A stretch of 7,214 bases of DNA. Origin: Bacillota bacterium (GTDB lineage Bacteria; Bacillota; Bacilli; Paenibacillales; NBRC-103111). A program made the translations under genes and the position numbers. The stretch lies in contig JAEWAA010000620.1 in assembly GCA_023391955.1 (NCBI GenBank), forward strand, positions 1 through 7,214, in the 5' to 3' direction. Below are positions 1 through 4,884 of the stretch, piece by piece (within the stretch, counting starts at the first letter, position 1; each line of letters starts with the position of its first letter). The notes under the pieces are model-generated. The model was not told the origin of the DNA. It searched no databases and was given only the letters and a program-made list of their open reading frames with translations.

Positions 1-1470
1 GGCTTCCACTGATCTCATCACGCTGGAGGCTTGGGCGGCTTCTTCCTCACAGGCAGCGGCAATTTCATTCACCTTCTGGGAGGAGTTGTCCACGGTGCGG
101 ATTATATTGCGGAAAGCTTCCTTCATCTCTTCGGATTGAGCGGCGCTTTCGGATACGGCGGAAACGCTTTGCCGTGTATTTTCCTGCATGGCCTTGATGA
201 TGGAGGTAATTTCCTTCGTAGCCTCGCTGCTGCGTTCGGCCAGCTTGCGGACCTCGTCGGCCACCACGGAGAAGCCCCGGCCCTGGTCACCGGCACGGGC
301 GGCCTCAATCGCCGCATTAAGGGCCAGAAGATTGGTCTGGTCGGCAATATCGTCGATTACCTCGATAATCGCACCGATCTTCCGCGAGTCGTCCTCCAGC
401 AGGCTCATGGAGGCATTGACGTTCTGCATGCCGGAGGCGGAGGCTCTGACGATGCCTTCGCCCTGATTGGCGGTTTGCACAGTGTTTTCCGCCAGCTCGG
501 CCGCTTCCTCCGCGCTTTGGGCTGCTGAATTAATGGCAAGGGTGAGCTCCCTAAACATAGCGGAAATGGACTGGGCGGATTGCGCTTGAGTAGTGCTGCC
601 GCTGGCGATTTCCTGGGTGCTGGCGGAGATTTGCTCCGATGCGGCGGCTACACTCTGGGAGGACTGCATGATACCGCCGATCAGATTCCGCAGATTATAA
701 ATCATGGCGTTGATGCTGTCGGCAAGCTGGCCGATTTCATCCTTGGTGTGGATATCGGCCTCCTCCCGCAAATCCCCTTCGGAGACTCTGCCCACAAGGG
801 TGACGATTTGATTCAGAGGTTTAGAAATCAGCCGTGAAATCACGTAGCCGAGGGTGATGCTGATAATCAAGGCCATGAGAATGAGCCCGGCCATAATATT
901 CCGCGAATCGGTATAGGTTTTAAGGGAAGCATCATTTGCTTTATCGCCCAGCTCCATATTGATTTCCATGAGCTTATCCATCAAATCACGGATTTTGTTG
1001 CCTGCAGGCTTTAGCGTCGTAGCCAAGAAATGCTGGAATTCTGTTACATTGCTTTCATATGCCAATTCTAAGCCGGTAGCCAGCAATTTGTAGTACGGAC
1101 CGGTGAGGCTGTCGAGCTCCTTCAGAACAGTCAGCTCCTCCGGAGTTGTGGCCAAAGGGCGGTATGCTTCAATTTTCTCAAGCACATTCCTGTTTAAGGC
1201 TTCCAGTTCGACTGCCATCTGGTCTTTGTCCGCTTTGGCTGTGGCGGTGGCAATATCCCGGGATAAAACCCGGACATTTAAAAAGTCGATATGTGCTTCG
1301 GAGAGAGTTTGGATAGACATCAAGTTATTATTGTACAGCTGCTTGCTGTTGTTGTTCATCAGACCCAGGTTGCGGAAGGAATACAGTCCCACAATACCTA
1401 CCACGATAGCGACGAGAACGAAGGCGGAAATAAGCTTGGTGGATGTTTTCCAATTCATGAACCATTTCAT
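1..1470 (-). CDS. Methyl-accepting chemotaxis protein, 3' end beyond window
   Basis: Transmembrane chemoreceptor that passes ligand signals to the CheA/CheW kinase complex at the cell membrane. The frame is open from ATG at 1470 to the window edge (490 codons, no stop), so the C-terminus is missing. In order: short basic N-terminus, TM1 (about residues 12-30), an extracytoplasmic segment of about 160 residues resembling the four-helix-bundle 4HB_MCP sensor, TM2 (about 191-213), HAMP (about 212-265, with ISKPLNQI and KDEIGQL), then the cytoplasmic coiled-coil hairpin. The conserved hairpin tip starts near residue 370, with DIADQTNLLALNAAIEAARA followed by GFSVVADEVRKLAERS, which is diagnostic of the family. 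The start is supported by AAGGAG at 1480-1485, 9 nt upstream. The sensor ligand cannot be read from the sequence. The family call is essentially certain; which receptor it is remains unknown. Confidence 0.97.
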   Translation of the reverse strand, partial: MKWFMNWKTSTKLISAFVLVAIVVGIVGLYSFRNLGLMNNNSKQLYNNNLMSIQTLSEAHIDFLNVRVLSRDIATATAKADKDQMAVELEALNRNVLEKIEAYRPLATTPEELTVLKELDSLTGPYYKLLATGLELAYESNVTEFQHFLATTLKPAGNKIRDLMDKLMEINMELGDKANDASLKTYTDSRNIMAGLILMALIISITLGYVISRLISKPLNQIVTLVGRVSEGDLREEADIHTKDEIGQLADSINAMIYNLRNLIGGIMQSSQSVAAASEQISASTQEIASGSTTQAQSAQSISAMFRELTLAINSAAQSAEEAAELAENTVQTANQGEGIVRASASGMQNVNASMSLLEDDSRKIGAIIEVIDDIADQTNLLALNAAIEAARAGDQGRGFSVVADEVRKLAERSSEATKEITSIIKAMQENTRQSVSAVSESAAQSEEMKEAFRNIIRTVDNSSQKVNEIAAACEEEAAQASSVMRSVEA

Positions 1471-1509
1471 AGAGGCATGCTCCTTCATCAGGTGATTAAT
1501 GGTTGTGTT

Positions 1510-1528
1510 GAAATCCGGACCGGGTTTC
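1510..1528. repeat. 19-bp imperfect palindrome in the chemoreceptor leader
   Basis: GAAATCCGG and CCGGGTTTC flank a single central base, with 8 of 9 positions complementary. The one-base centre suits a DNA-protein site better than an RNA hairpin. It lies about 40 bp upstream of the chemoreceptor start codon, a position where a bound repressor could act as a roadblock. No known operator is recognised. Confidence 0.3.
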
Positions 1529-1554
1529 ATTGTTCATGCTGCGGTCTTTATGTA

Positions 1555-1570
1555 TGTACCGTTGGGTACA
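1555..1570 (-). repeat. Small hairpin in the chemoreceptor leader
   Basis: TGTACC, loop of four, GGTACA gives a perfect 6-bp stem within the untranslated leader. There is no U-run after it, so it is not a terminator. It may be an RNA structure or a chance palindrome. Confidence 0.35.
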
Positions 1571-1636
1571 GAATGTATAAGCTGGAACCACCTCCATTTT
1601 TATCATTGTTAAAAAATTATAATTATTATATTTTGC

Positions 1637-1666
1637 ATCATATCATGTAAGGTTTTGATTCGACAA
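1637..1666 (-). promoter_or_regulatory. Candidate sigma-A promoter of the chemoreceptor gene
   Basis: On the minus strand, TTGTCG (1661-1666) is followed after 18 nt by TATGAT (1637-1642), in an AT-rich block. This predicts a start near 1630 and a leader of about 160 nt. Two further TATAAT hexamers lie just downstream but lack a good -35. Chemoreceptors in Bacillales are often read by sigma-D; a partial match (TAAA, 16 nt, GCTTATAC) occurs further downstream on the minus strand but is weaker. The exact promoter is uncertain. Confidence 0.4.
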
Positions 1667-1673
1667 TATTCGA

Positions 1674-1683
1674 TTGTATACAA
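1674..1683. promoter_or_regulatory. Perfect palindrome TTGTATACAA, GntR-like operator candidate
   Basis: A perfect 10-bp palindrome lies 7 bp upstream of the proposed chemoreceptor -35 element. TTGTATACAA is the core of the operator recognised by several GntR-family repressors in Bacillales, such as the gluconate repressor GntR. An overlapping inverted repeat, ACAAT-ATTCG-ATTGT (1663-1677), runs into the -35. The regulator itself is not in the window, so its identity is inference. Confidence 0.35.
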
Positions 1684-1745
1684 CAATTTTTTATTTCATT
1701 GGTAATTTTTACAGCGGAATGGAATCGCTCCTGATTACAGCCCGC

Positions 1746-1794
1746 GGAAAAAAATAAAAGCCCCGGAAAGCCTGATTACAGGCGGCTCCAGGGC
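1746..1794 (-). terminator. Intrinsic terminator downstream of the 170-residue gene
   Basis: On the minus strand, GCCCTGG (1788-1794) pairs with CCGGGGC (1760-1766). Inside it GCCTG-TAAT-CAGGC forms a second stem, and the hairpin is followed by a U-rich tract (TTTTATTTTTTT, about 1748-1759). This is a classical rho-independent terminator, placed about 45 nt after the stop of the minus-strand gene at 1839. It insulates the chemoreceptor from that gene. Confidence 0.85.
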
Positions 1795-1803
1795 ATGAAT
1801 AAA

Positions 1804-1823
1804 CCCTGACATAACTGTCAGGG
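1804..1823 (-). terminator. First of two tandem terminator-like hairpins
   Basis: CCCTGACA-TAAC-TGTCAGGG is a perfect 8-bp stem with a 4-nt loop, starting 15 nt beyond the stop codon of the gene at 1839. Read on the minus strand it is followed by only a weak T tract (TTTATT). It may be a leaky terminator or a 3'-end stabilising hairpin ahead of the stronger terminator. Confidence 0.55.
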
Positions 1824-1838
1824 CCAGGGATTTTCTTT

Positions 1839-2351
1839 TTAAAACTCCATCGGCACATCCGCTTCTACGGCGTATTCAAAATCCTCAATGTCGAATACCT
1901 GTACGGGTACGGAGGCGCGGATCACCTTATCCACGAATTCCAGCTGATCCGTAAGAATGGGCAGCTTTTCTCTTAGGGACAGCAGAATCATATCCGTTTC
2001 GATGGGATCGAACTTCTCCCCGTATTCGGCATTCTCCAGAGCGTATACTACCGTAACGGAAACCCGCTCATTGATAAGAAGACCGGGGCTTTTTTTCCAG
2101 GGGGAAGCCAAGGCGCGCTCAATTTTCTTCTTGTTCAAGGGTTCCTCGAAAAAGCCGATCAGTCCCTTGATGTAGGTGCGCACATAGGTGTCATCCTCCT
2201 CCACGGACATGATGGGCTCGGGGCTTTCCAGTAGATCATAAAGCTCCATCAGGCTGGAGTAGGGCATTACATATTCAACCGGCTGGGCCGGCACCAGGAG
2301 CTGGCCGTATATCGCAAGCATAACCGCTTCAGCCACAAAACGCCTTTCCAT
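1839..2351 (-). CDS. Uncharacterised soluble protein of about 170 residues
   Basis: I do not recognise a characterised family. The product is acidic, with no signal peptide, membrane segment or clear enzyme motif. The N-terminus (MERRFVAEAVMLAIYGQLLV) is an amphipathic, hydrophobic helix-like stretch; the centre (VSVTVVYALENAEYG) and end (VPVQVFDIEDFEYAVEAD) read as beta-rich. From memory, similar Paenibacillus proteins sometimes carry the automatic name 'ADP-heptose synthase', but no nucleotidyltransferase or kinase motif is visible and I do not support that name. The frame could start 14 codons earlier at 2393. However, the extended -10 promoter places the transcript start at about 2393, and GGAGGA (2358-2363) sits 6 nt before the ATG at 2351, so 2351 is preferred. 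It is monocistronic, divergent from the AraC gene and closed by two hairpins. Confidence 0.8.
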   Translation of the reverse strand: MERRFVAEAVMLAIYGQLLVPAQPVEYVMPYSSLMELYDLLESPEPIMSVEEDDTYVRTYIKGLIGFFEEPLNKKKIERALASPWKKSPGLLINERVSVTVVYALENAEYGEKFDPIETDMILLSLREKLPILTDQLEFVDKVIRASVPVQVFDIEDFEYAVEADVPMEF

Positions 2352-2357
2352 ACGCTG

Positions 2358-2363
2358 TCCTCC
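2358..2363 (-). promoter_or_regulatory. Ribosome binding site that fixes the start at 2351
   Basis: GGAGGA lies 6 nt before the ATG at 2351. The earlier in-frame ATG at 2393 has no upstream Shine-Dalgarno within the predicted transcript. Confidence 0.75.
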
Positions 2364-2399
2364 GCTTATTGCTCTTCCGTAATAGTCTGTCATGCTTTA

Positions 2400-2408
2400 A
2401 TTATAGCA
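2400..2408 (-). promoter_or_regulatory. Extended -10 promoter of the 170-residue gene
   Basis: The minus strand reads TGC followed by a perfect TATAAT (2400-2405), an extended -10 element. The -35 region (TTCTCT at 17 nt) is weak, as is common with extended -10 promoters. The predicted start is near 2393. Confidence 0.65.
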
Positions 2409-2478
2409 GGCTTCCGGGAGGAAGAGAACGGACATTCTTGTGCATTTCACTGGAAAACGGACAGCGCAGGGCATCCAA

Positions 2479-2492
2479 AGAAAACGCTTTAG
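2479..2492. promoter_or_regulatory. cre-like CcpA site between divergent promoters
   Basis: AGAAAACGCTTTAG matches the catabolite-responsive element consensus (TGWAANCGNTNWCA) at 11 of 14 positions, with an intact AAAACGCTTT core. It sits just upstream of the AraC-family gene promoter, a usual place for carbon-catabolite control. The outer bases are mismatched, so this is only a candidate. Confidence 0.35.
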
Positions 2493-2522
2493 GCTTCGCC
2501 GTATTATTCCGCAGGATGCTTA

Positions 2523-2531
2523 TGTTACAAT
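2523..2531 (+). promoter_or_regulatory. Extended -10 promoter of the AraC-family gene
   Basis: TGT followed by TACAAT (2526-2531) forms an extended -10 with a poor -35 (TTATTC at 16 nt). The predicted start is near 2538. That leaves a leader of about 27 nt to the ATG at 2565 and too little room for a binding site before the TTG at 2547. Confidence 0.5.
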
Positions 2532-2564
2532 AAGGAACAACAGGGTTTGAATGCGGAGGCGCTT

Positions 2565-3509
2565 ATGGAATCTATCCGGGAAAATATACAGTACCAGCAT
2601 CCATTTTTGGCGGTGAAAATTTTTGACGCCGTCCGTTCCTGCCAGCCGGACCAGAAGGTGATGCGCTGGCATTACCACAAGGAAATCGAGCTGATTCTGA
2701 TGCTTCAGGGGCGCTACGGCTTTTATCTCAATGAAACCCCCGTTGTCCTGCAGCCCGGAGAGCTGATTCTTATCGGGTCCAATGAGCTGCACACAGATTA
2801 TCCCTGCGACAACGGCTCTTATCTGGTGTTTCAATTTGATATCCAGGAGCATCTGGAGAACAGCGGTTTGCCGTATTACCGTTACTTTGCCGATCCTTCG
2901 GTCCCCTTAAGCAGGCTGAATTACATATTCCAGGAAAACCATGAGGTGCGGCAGACGGTTGCCGGCTGCATCCAATCCATCAACGAGGAATTTCTGGCCA
3001 AGCAGGACGGCTACGAAATCGCCATCAGCATCCAGATCAAGCAGATTATTCTGTCTCTGCTCCGCGCGGATTCACGGAAGGTCATCCCTTCCCGGGAGAA
3101 TTCCGACATTATCCGGCTGCGGCCGGTTCTGGATTACATCGATATACACTTGGGCGACAAGCTGCAGGTGGAGGAAGCCTGCAAGCTGGCTAATATGAGC
3201 TACCATTATTTTGTGAAATATTTCAAAAAGACCATGGGAATTTCCTTCGTTGATTACATTACCCTCAAAAAAATCAGGCGGGCCGAGCGGCTGCTGCTCA
3301 CTAAGGATCTGAGCATTTCCCAGATCGGGGAAGAGGTGGGGATGTCCAACATGGCCCACTTCTACAAGATGTTCCGCAAATTCAAGGCATGCTCCCCTAA
3401 TGAATTCCGCAAGAAGATGCTGTTTGATACGGCGGGAAAGCAGGAGGAGCTTCATCTCCAGGAGCCGAAAGCACCACAAAGTTTCCAAAATTTTTCAGTG
3501 TGTCAATAG
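2565..3509 (+). CDS. AraC-family transcriptional regulator with cupin sensor domain
   Basis: Cytoplasmic DNA-binding regulator of 314 residues, a typical length for the family. The N-terminal cupin-like ligand-binding domain (about 30-100) shows WHYHKEIELILMLQG and the glycine turn of a cupin barrel (LQPGELILI). The C-terminal AraC/XylS domain (about 185-290) has two helix-turn-helix units. The first starts near residue 200 (LQVEEACKLANMSYHYFVKY) and the second near 249 (LSISQIGEEVGMSNMAHFYK), followed by the family signature (FRKFKACSPNEFRK). A 25-30 residue polar tail follows the last helix. The start at 2565 is chosen for its GGAGG at 2555-2559; an in-frame TTG at 2547 would add six residues. 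Such proteins usually sense a sugar or related small molecule. The target is unknown, since no transporter or sugar enzyme lies next to it here. A cre-like site upstream hints at carbon control. Confidence 0.93.
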   Translation: MESIRENIQYQHPFLAVKIFDAVRSCQPDQKVMRWHYHKEIELILMLQGRYGFYLNETPVVLQPGELILIGSNELHTDYPCDNGSYLVFQFDIQEHLENSGLPYYRYFADPSVPLSRLNYIFQENHEVRQTVAGCIQSINEEFLAKQDGYEIAISIQIKQIILSLLRADSRKVIPSRENSDIIRLRPVLDYIDIHLGDKLQVEEACKLANMSYHYFVKYFKKTMGISFVDYITLKKIRRAERLLLTKDLSISQIGEEVGMSNMAHFYKMFRKFKACSPNEFRKKMLFDTAGKQEELHLQEPKAPQSFQNFSVCQ

Positions 3510-3558
3510 GTATCGGGGCATGAAGGAAATGACATAAATCGAGCCTGTTGCTCTATAT

Positions 3559-3585
3559 TCGACAAGTACCCCCTCAATTTATAAT
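3559..3585 (+). promoter_or_regulatory. Sigma-A promoter of the riboswitch and NlpC/P60 gene
   Basis: TCGACA (3559-3564, 5 of 6 consensus) and a perfect TATAAT (3580-3585) are separated by a short 15-nt spacer. Predicted start is about 3592, some 20 nt before the riboswitch aptamer, giving a leader of about 195 nt to the ATG at 3787. No clear terminator for the AraC gene precedes it, so some read-through is possible. Confidence 0.6.
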
Positions 3586-3611
3586 GGGATTACGAAGACA
3601 TCGACGACCCG

Positions 3612-3704
3612 GTTTTCCGATAAAGGCAAACCCGGCGAAAGCCGGAGACGCAAAGCTACAGGGGCTTCCCCGCTCAAGCGGAATGCCTGCCAGCTGCCGA
3701 ACAG
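3612..3704 (+). ncRNA. Cyclic di-GMP-I (GEMM) riboswitch aptamer
   Basis: The sequence carries the hallmark GEMM-I elements in order. GATAAAGGCAAACC comes first. Next is hairpin CCGGC-GAAA-GCCGG (3632-3645) with the conserved GAAA tetraloop, then GACGCAAAGC (3647-3656). A second arm is closed by CAGG (3659-3662) with CCTG (3686-3689) and has inner hairpin CCGC-TCAA-GCGG (3670-3681). The 3' conserved GCTGCCG (3693-3699) ends the aptamer. Counting back from GCAAACC, the base equivalent to position 20 of the Vibrio Vc2 aptamer is G. This predicts c-di-GMP rather than cyclic GMP-AMP specificity, which goes with A at that site. It lies in the leader of a secreted cell-wall hydrolase. Whether ligand turns the gene on or off is not clear from sequence. 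Outer boundaries are approximate because P1 is weak. Confidence 0.92.
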
Positions 3705-3719
3705 AAGATACCCTCAGGG

Positions 3720-3748
3720 GCACTCTTTCGGCCGGAAGAGTGCTCTTT
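3720..3748 (+). promoter_or_regulatory. Candidate expression-platform hairpin of the riboswitch
   Basis: GCACTCTTTC (3720-3729) pairs with GGAAGAGTGC (3734-3743), one G-T pair included, around a GGCC loop, and is followed by a weak U tract (TCTTT). Its position just 3' of the aptamer suggests a transcription terminator used as the switch output. A second possibility is translational: ACCCTC (3710-3715) is complementary to GAGGGT (3775-3780), which overlaps the Shine-Dalgarno sequence. The mechanism is inference. Confidence 0.6.
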
Positions 3749-3773
3749 CGATGACTTCGACATTATACCTAAT

Positions 3774-3779
3774 GGAGGG
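3774..3779 (+). promoter_or_regulatory. Ribosome binding site of the NlpC/P60 gene
   Basis: GGAGGG lies 7 nt before the ATG at 3787 and decides that start over the ATG at 3751. Part of it is complementary to the ACCCTC segment (3710-3715) just after the riboswitch aptamer, so it may be masked in one switch state. Confidence 0.75.
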
Positions 3780-3786
3780 TTCCCAC

Positions 3787-4734
3787 ATGATGAAACGCAC
3801 CCTGTCTCTGCTTCTTGCTGTCACATTCCTTATCATGCTCCTTCCCCTTACCGCCGCCGCCGAGGACGAGGTCCCCACGAAGGGCAAGGTGATCGCAGGT
3901 GTCAGCTTCCGGTCCCAGCCTTCAACCTCAAGCACTCTCTACCGGCTGCTCAAGAAGAACGAAACGGTTAAGGTTCTGGAGGAGATAAACCCCTACTGGT
4001 ACCGGATTGAAGACCAGAACGGCCAACAAGGTTATGTCTCCGCCAGCGACAAATACATAGAGATCGTCAGCAACGCAGAAGTCATTTACGGTGTGAATAT
4101 GAGAAAAGCCCCTTCCACCTCAGGCGATATCGTCCGTATGCTCACGAAGGGCGAAGAGCTGCTGGTGCTGGAGAAGGCTAACGACAGCTGGTTTAAAGTC
4201 AGAGATGCCGCAGGTGTTGAGGGGTATGCCAGCACCGGCACCAAATACATAAAGCTGAATACCACCGTTTACAAAATGAAGCTGCCCCAGTCGGACCTGA
4301 TTGAAGCTTTTATCGCCGAAGGTATGAAGTTTATGGGTACGCCTTATGAATTCGGCTCCACCCGCTACGACATTACCACCTTTGACTGCTCCGACTTTGT
4401 GCTGCAGGCCTTCTGGAATGTGACTGCCACTGCTATTCCTGCCGATTCCCGCGGTCAGGCCGCATACGTTCAGGAACTGGGCGGGATTGAGATGGATTGG
4501 AAGAATCTCAAGCGCGGCGATCTGATGTTCTTTATGTCCTACGCCGGCTCCAAAGCTTCAGATTATGCCAATGTAAACCCCATGACCGAGGAAGTGACCC
4601 ATGTGGCCATCTACCTGGGCAACGGCCAAATGCTGCATACCTATTCGCCGGAATCCGGCGGTGTCCGCATCGACACCATCGAAGGGAAAACCTGGGAATA
4701 CCGCTACCTGTACGGCGGAAGCTTTATCCGGTAA
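3787..4734 (+). CDS. Secreted SH3-NlpC/P60 peptidoglycan endopeptidase
   Basis: Cell-wall hydrolase of 315 residues, probably cleaving peptide stems of peptidoglycan outside the membrane. Residues 1-25 form a signal peptide (MMKR, hydrophobic core, AAA then ED). Two bacterial SH3 domains follow (about 34-93 and 97-157), each with the VxFR/VNMR start and the GYVSASDKYI or GYASTGTKYI end, likely for wall binding. The NlpC/P60 domain covers about 165-315. Its catalytic residues are Cys201 in FDCSDF, His272 in THVAIYLG and probably His284 in MLHTY. The usual CSGF/L is CSDF here, and the loop between GDLMFF and THVAIY is longer than usual. The start at 3787 follows GGAGGG (3774-3779) at 7 nt and gives a clean signal peptide; an upstream in-frame ATG at 3751 has no binding site and lies in the leader. 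A c-di-GMP riboswitch in the leader probably controls it. It appears to be monocistronic. Confidence 0.95.
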   Translation: MMKRTLSLLLAVTFLIMLLPLTAAAEDEVPTKGKVIAGVSFRSQPSTSSTLYRLLKKNETVKVLEEINPYWYRIEDQNGQQGYVSASDKYIEIVSNAEVIYGVNMRKAPSTSGDIVRMLTKGEELLVLEKANDSWFKVRDAAGVEGYASTGTKYIKLNTTVYKMKLPQSDLIEAFIAEGMKFMGTPYEFGSTRYDITTFDCSDFVLQAFWNVTATAIPADSRGQAAYVQELGGIEMDWKNLKRGDLMFFMSYAGSKASDYANVNPMTEEVTHVAIYLGNGQMLHTYSPESGGVRIDTIEGKTWEYRYLYGGSFIR

Positions 4735-4750
4735 TATTGTAAATATTTAC

Positions 4751-4780
4751 TTGACGTATTCCGGACATGTCTGATAAGAT
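4751..4780 (+). promoter_or_regulatory. Candidate promoter of the Tad-like operon
   Basis: TTGACG (4751-4756, 5 of 6) is followed by either GATAAG (4773-4778, 16-nt spacer) or TAAGAT (4775-4780, 18-nt spacer). The -35 is good and the -10 is moderate. Transcription would start at about 4787, between the hydrolase stop codon and the terminator at 4818. Confidence 0.5.
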
Positions 4781-4817
4781 AACCTCACTTGAATAAACGG
4801 ATTATTAGTTTTGCGAA

Positions 4818-4859
4818 GGACGCAAACTTGGGGATTTCCCCGGTTTGCGTCCTTTTTTT
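4818..4859 (+). terminator. Strong intrinsic terminator, possible attenuator
   Basis: GGACGCAAAC (4818-4827) pairs perfectly with GTTTGCGTCC (4843-4852), with an inner GGGG-ATTT-CCCC stem, and is followed by seven T residues (4853-4859). It would end hydrolase transcripts 84 nt after their stop codon. It also lies between the promoter candidate at 4751-4780 and the first Tad-like gene at 4885. In addition, TTTGCG (4810-4815) can pair with CGCAAA (4821-4826), which would break the terminator stem, so the leader has the form of an attenuator. Confidence 0.92.
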
Positions 4860-4870
4860 CGTCCGGCATA

Positions 4871-4876
4871 AAGGAG
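4871..4876 (+). promoter_or_regulatory. Ribosome binding site supporting a TTG start
   Basis: AAGGAG lies 8 nt before TTG at 4885. The frame is open further upstream to a TTG at 4789, but that extension would be translated across the terminator hairpin and has no binding site. Confidence 0.75.
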
Positions 4877-4884
4877 AGAAAGCG

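Larger units (their letters stand above)
1471..1838. other. Gene-free region upstream of the chemoreceptor
   Basis: This 368-base stretch has no convincing gene; open frames across it lack a ribosome binding site and look unlike proteins. Read on the minus strand it contains two tandem hairpins that end the upstream gene (1746-1823), then an AT-rich block (about 1600-1720) with a promoter candidate and the palindrome TTGTATACAA. A leader of about 160 nt follows before the chemoreceptor start. The leader holds a small hairpin (1555-1570) and an imperfect inverted repeat (1510-1528). Confidence 0.8.

Noticed and set aside
31..837. Plus-strand open frames of 165, 92 and 85 codons
   Set aside because: They are shadows of the minus-strand chemoreceptor, whose translation is unmistakably an MCP over the same bases. 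The plus-strand products are low-complexity Gly/Leu/Ala-rich with no ribosome binding site.
1585..1600. T-box-like string GGTGGTTCC on the minus strand in the chemoreceptor leader
   Set aside because: It lacks the full T-box sequence, a specifier loop and a following terminator, and a chemoreceptor is not a plausible T-box target.
1103..1650. Plus-strand open frames of 130 and 119 codons running from the chemoreceptor N-terminus into the intergenic region
   Set aside because: No ribosome binding site or recognisable protein pattern; they lie opposite the sensor domain and the leader.
3541..3554. GAGC-CTGTT-GCTC as a terminator for the AraC-family gene
   Set aside because: The stem is only 4 bp with no T run, and it overlaps the start of the next promoter region.
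3751..3786. Earlier ATG of the NlpC/P60 frame
   Set aside because: It lies just after the riboswitch hairpin, has no Shine-Dalgarno sequence, and would put 12 extra residues before an otherwise perfect signal peptide.
4816..4845. Possible second GEMM-like riboswitch, because GGACGCAAAC resembles the conserved GGACGCAAAGC block
   Set aside because: The preceding GGCAAACC block, the GAAA tetraloop hairpin and the 3' conserved block are absent, and the bases are fully used in an intrinsic terminator stem.
4789..4884. N-terminal extension of the CpaB-like protein from an upstream TTG
   Set aside because: The extension is encoded by the terminator hairpin and T tract, and lacks a binding site, whereas AAGGAG precedes the TTG at 4885.
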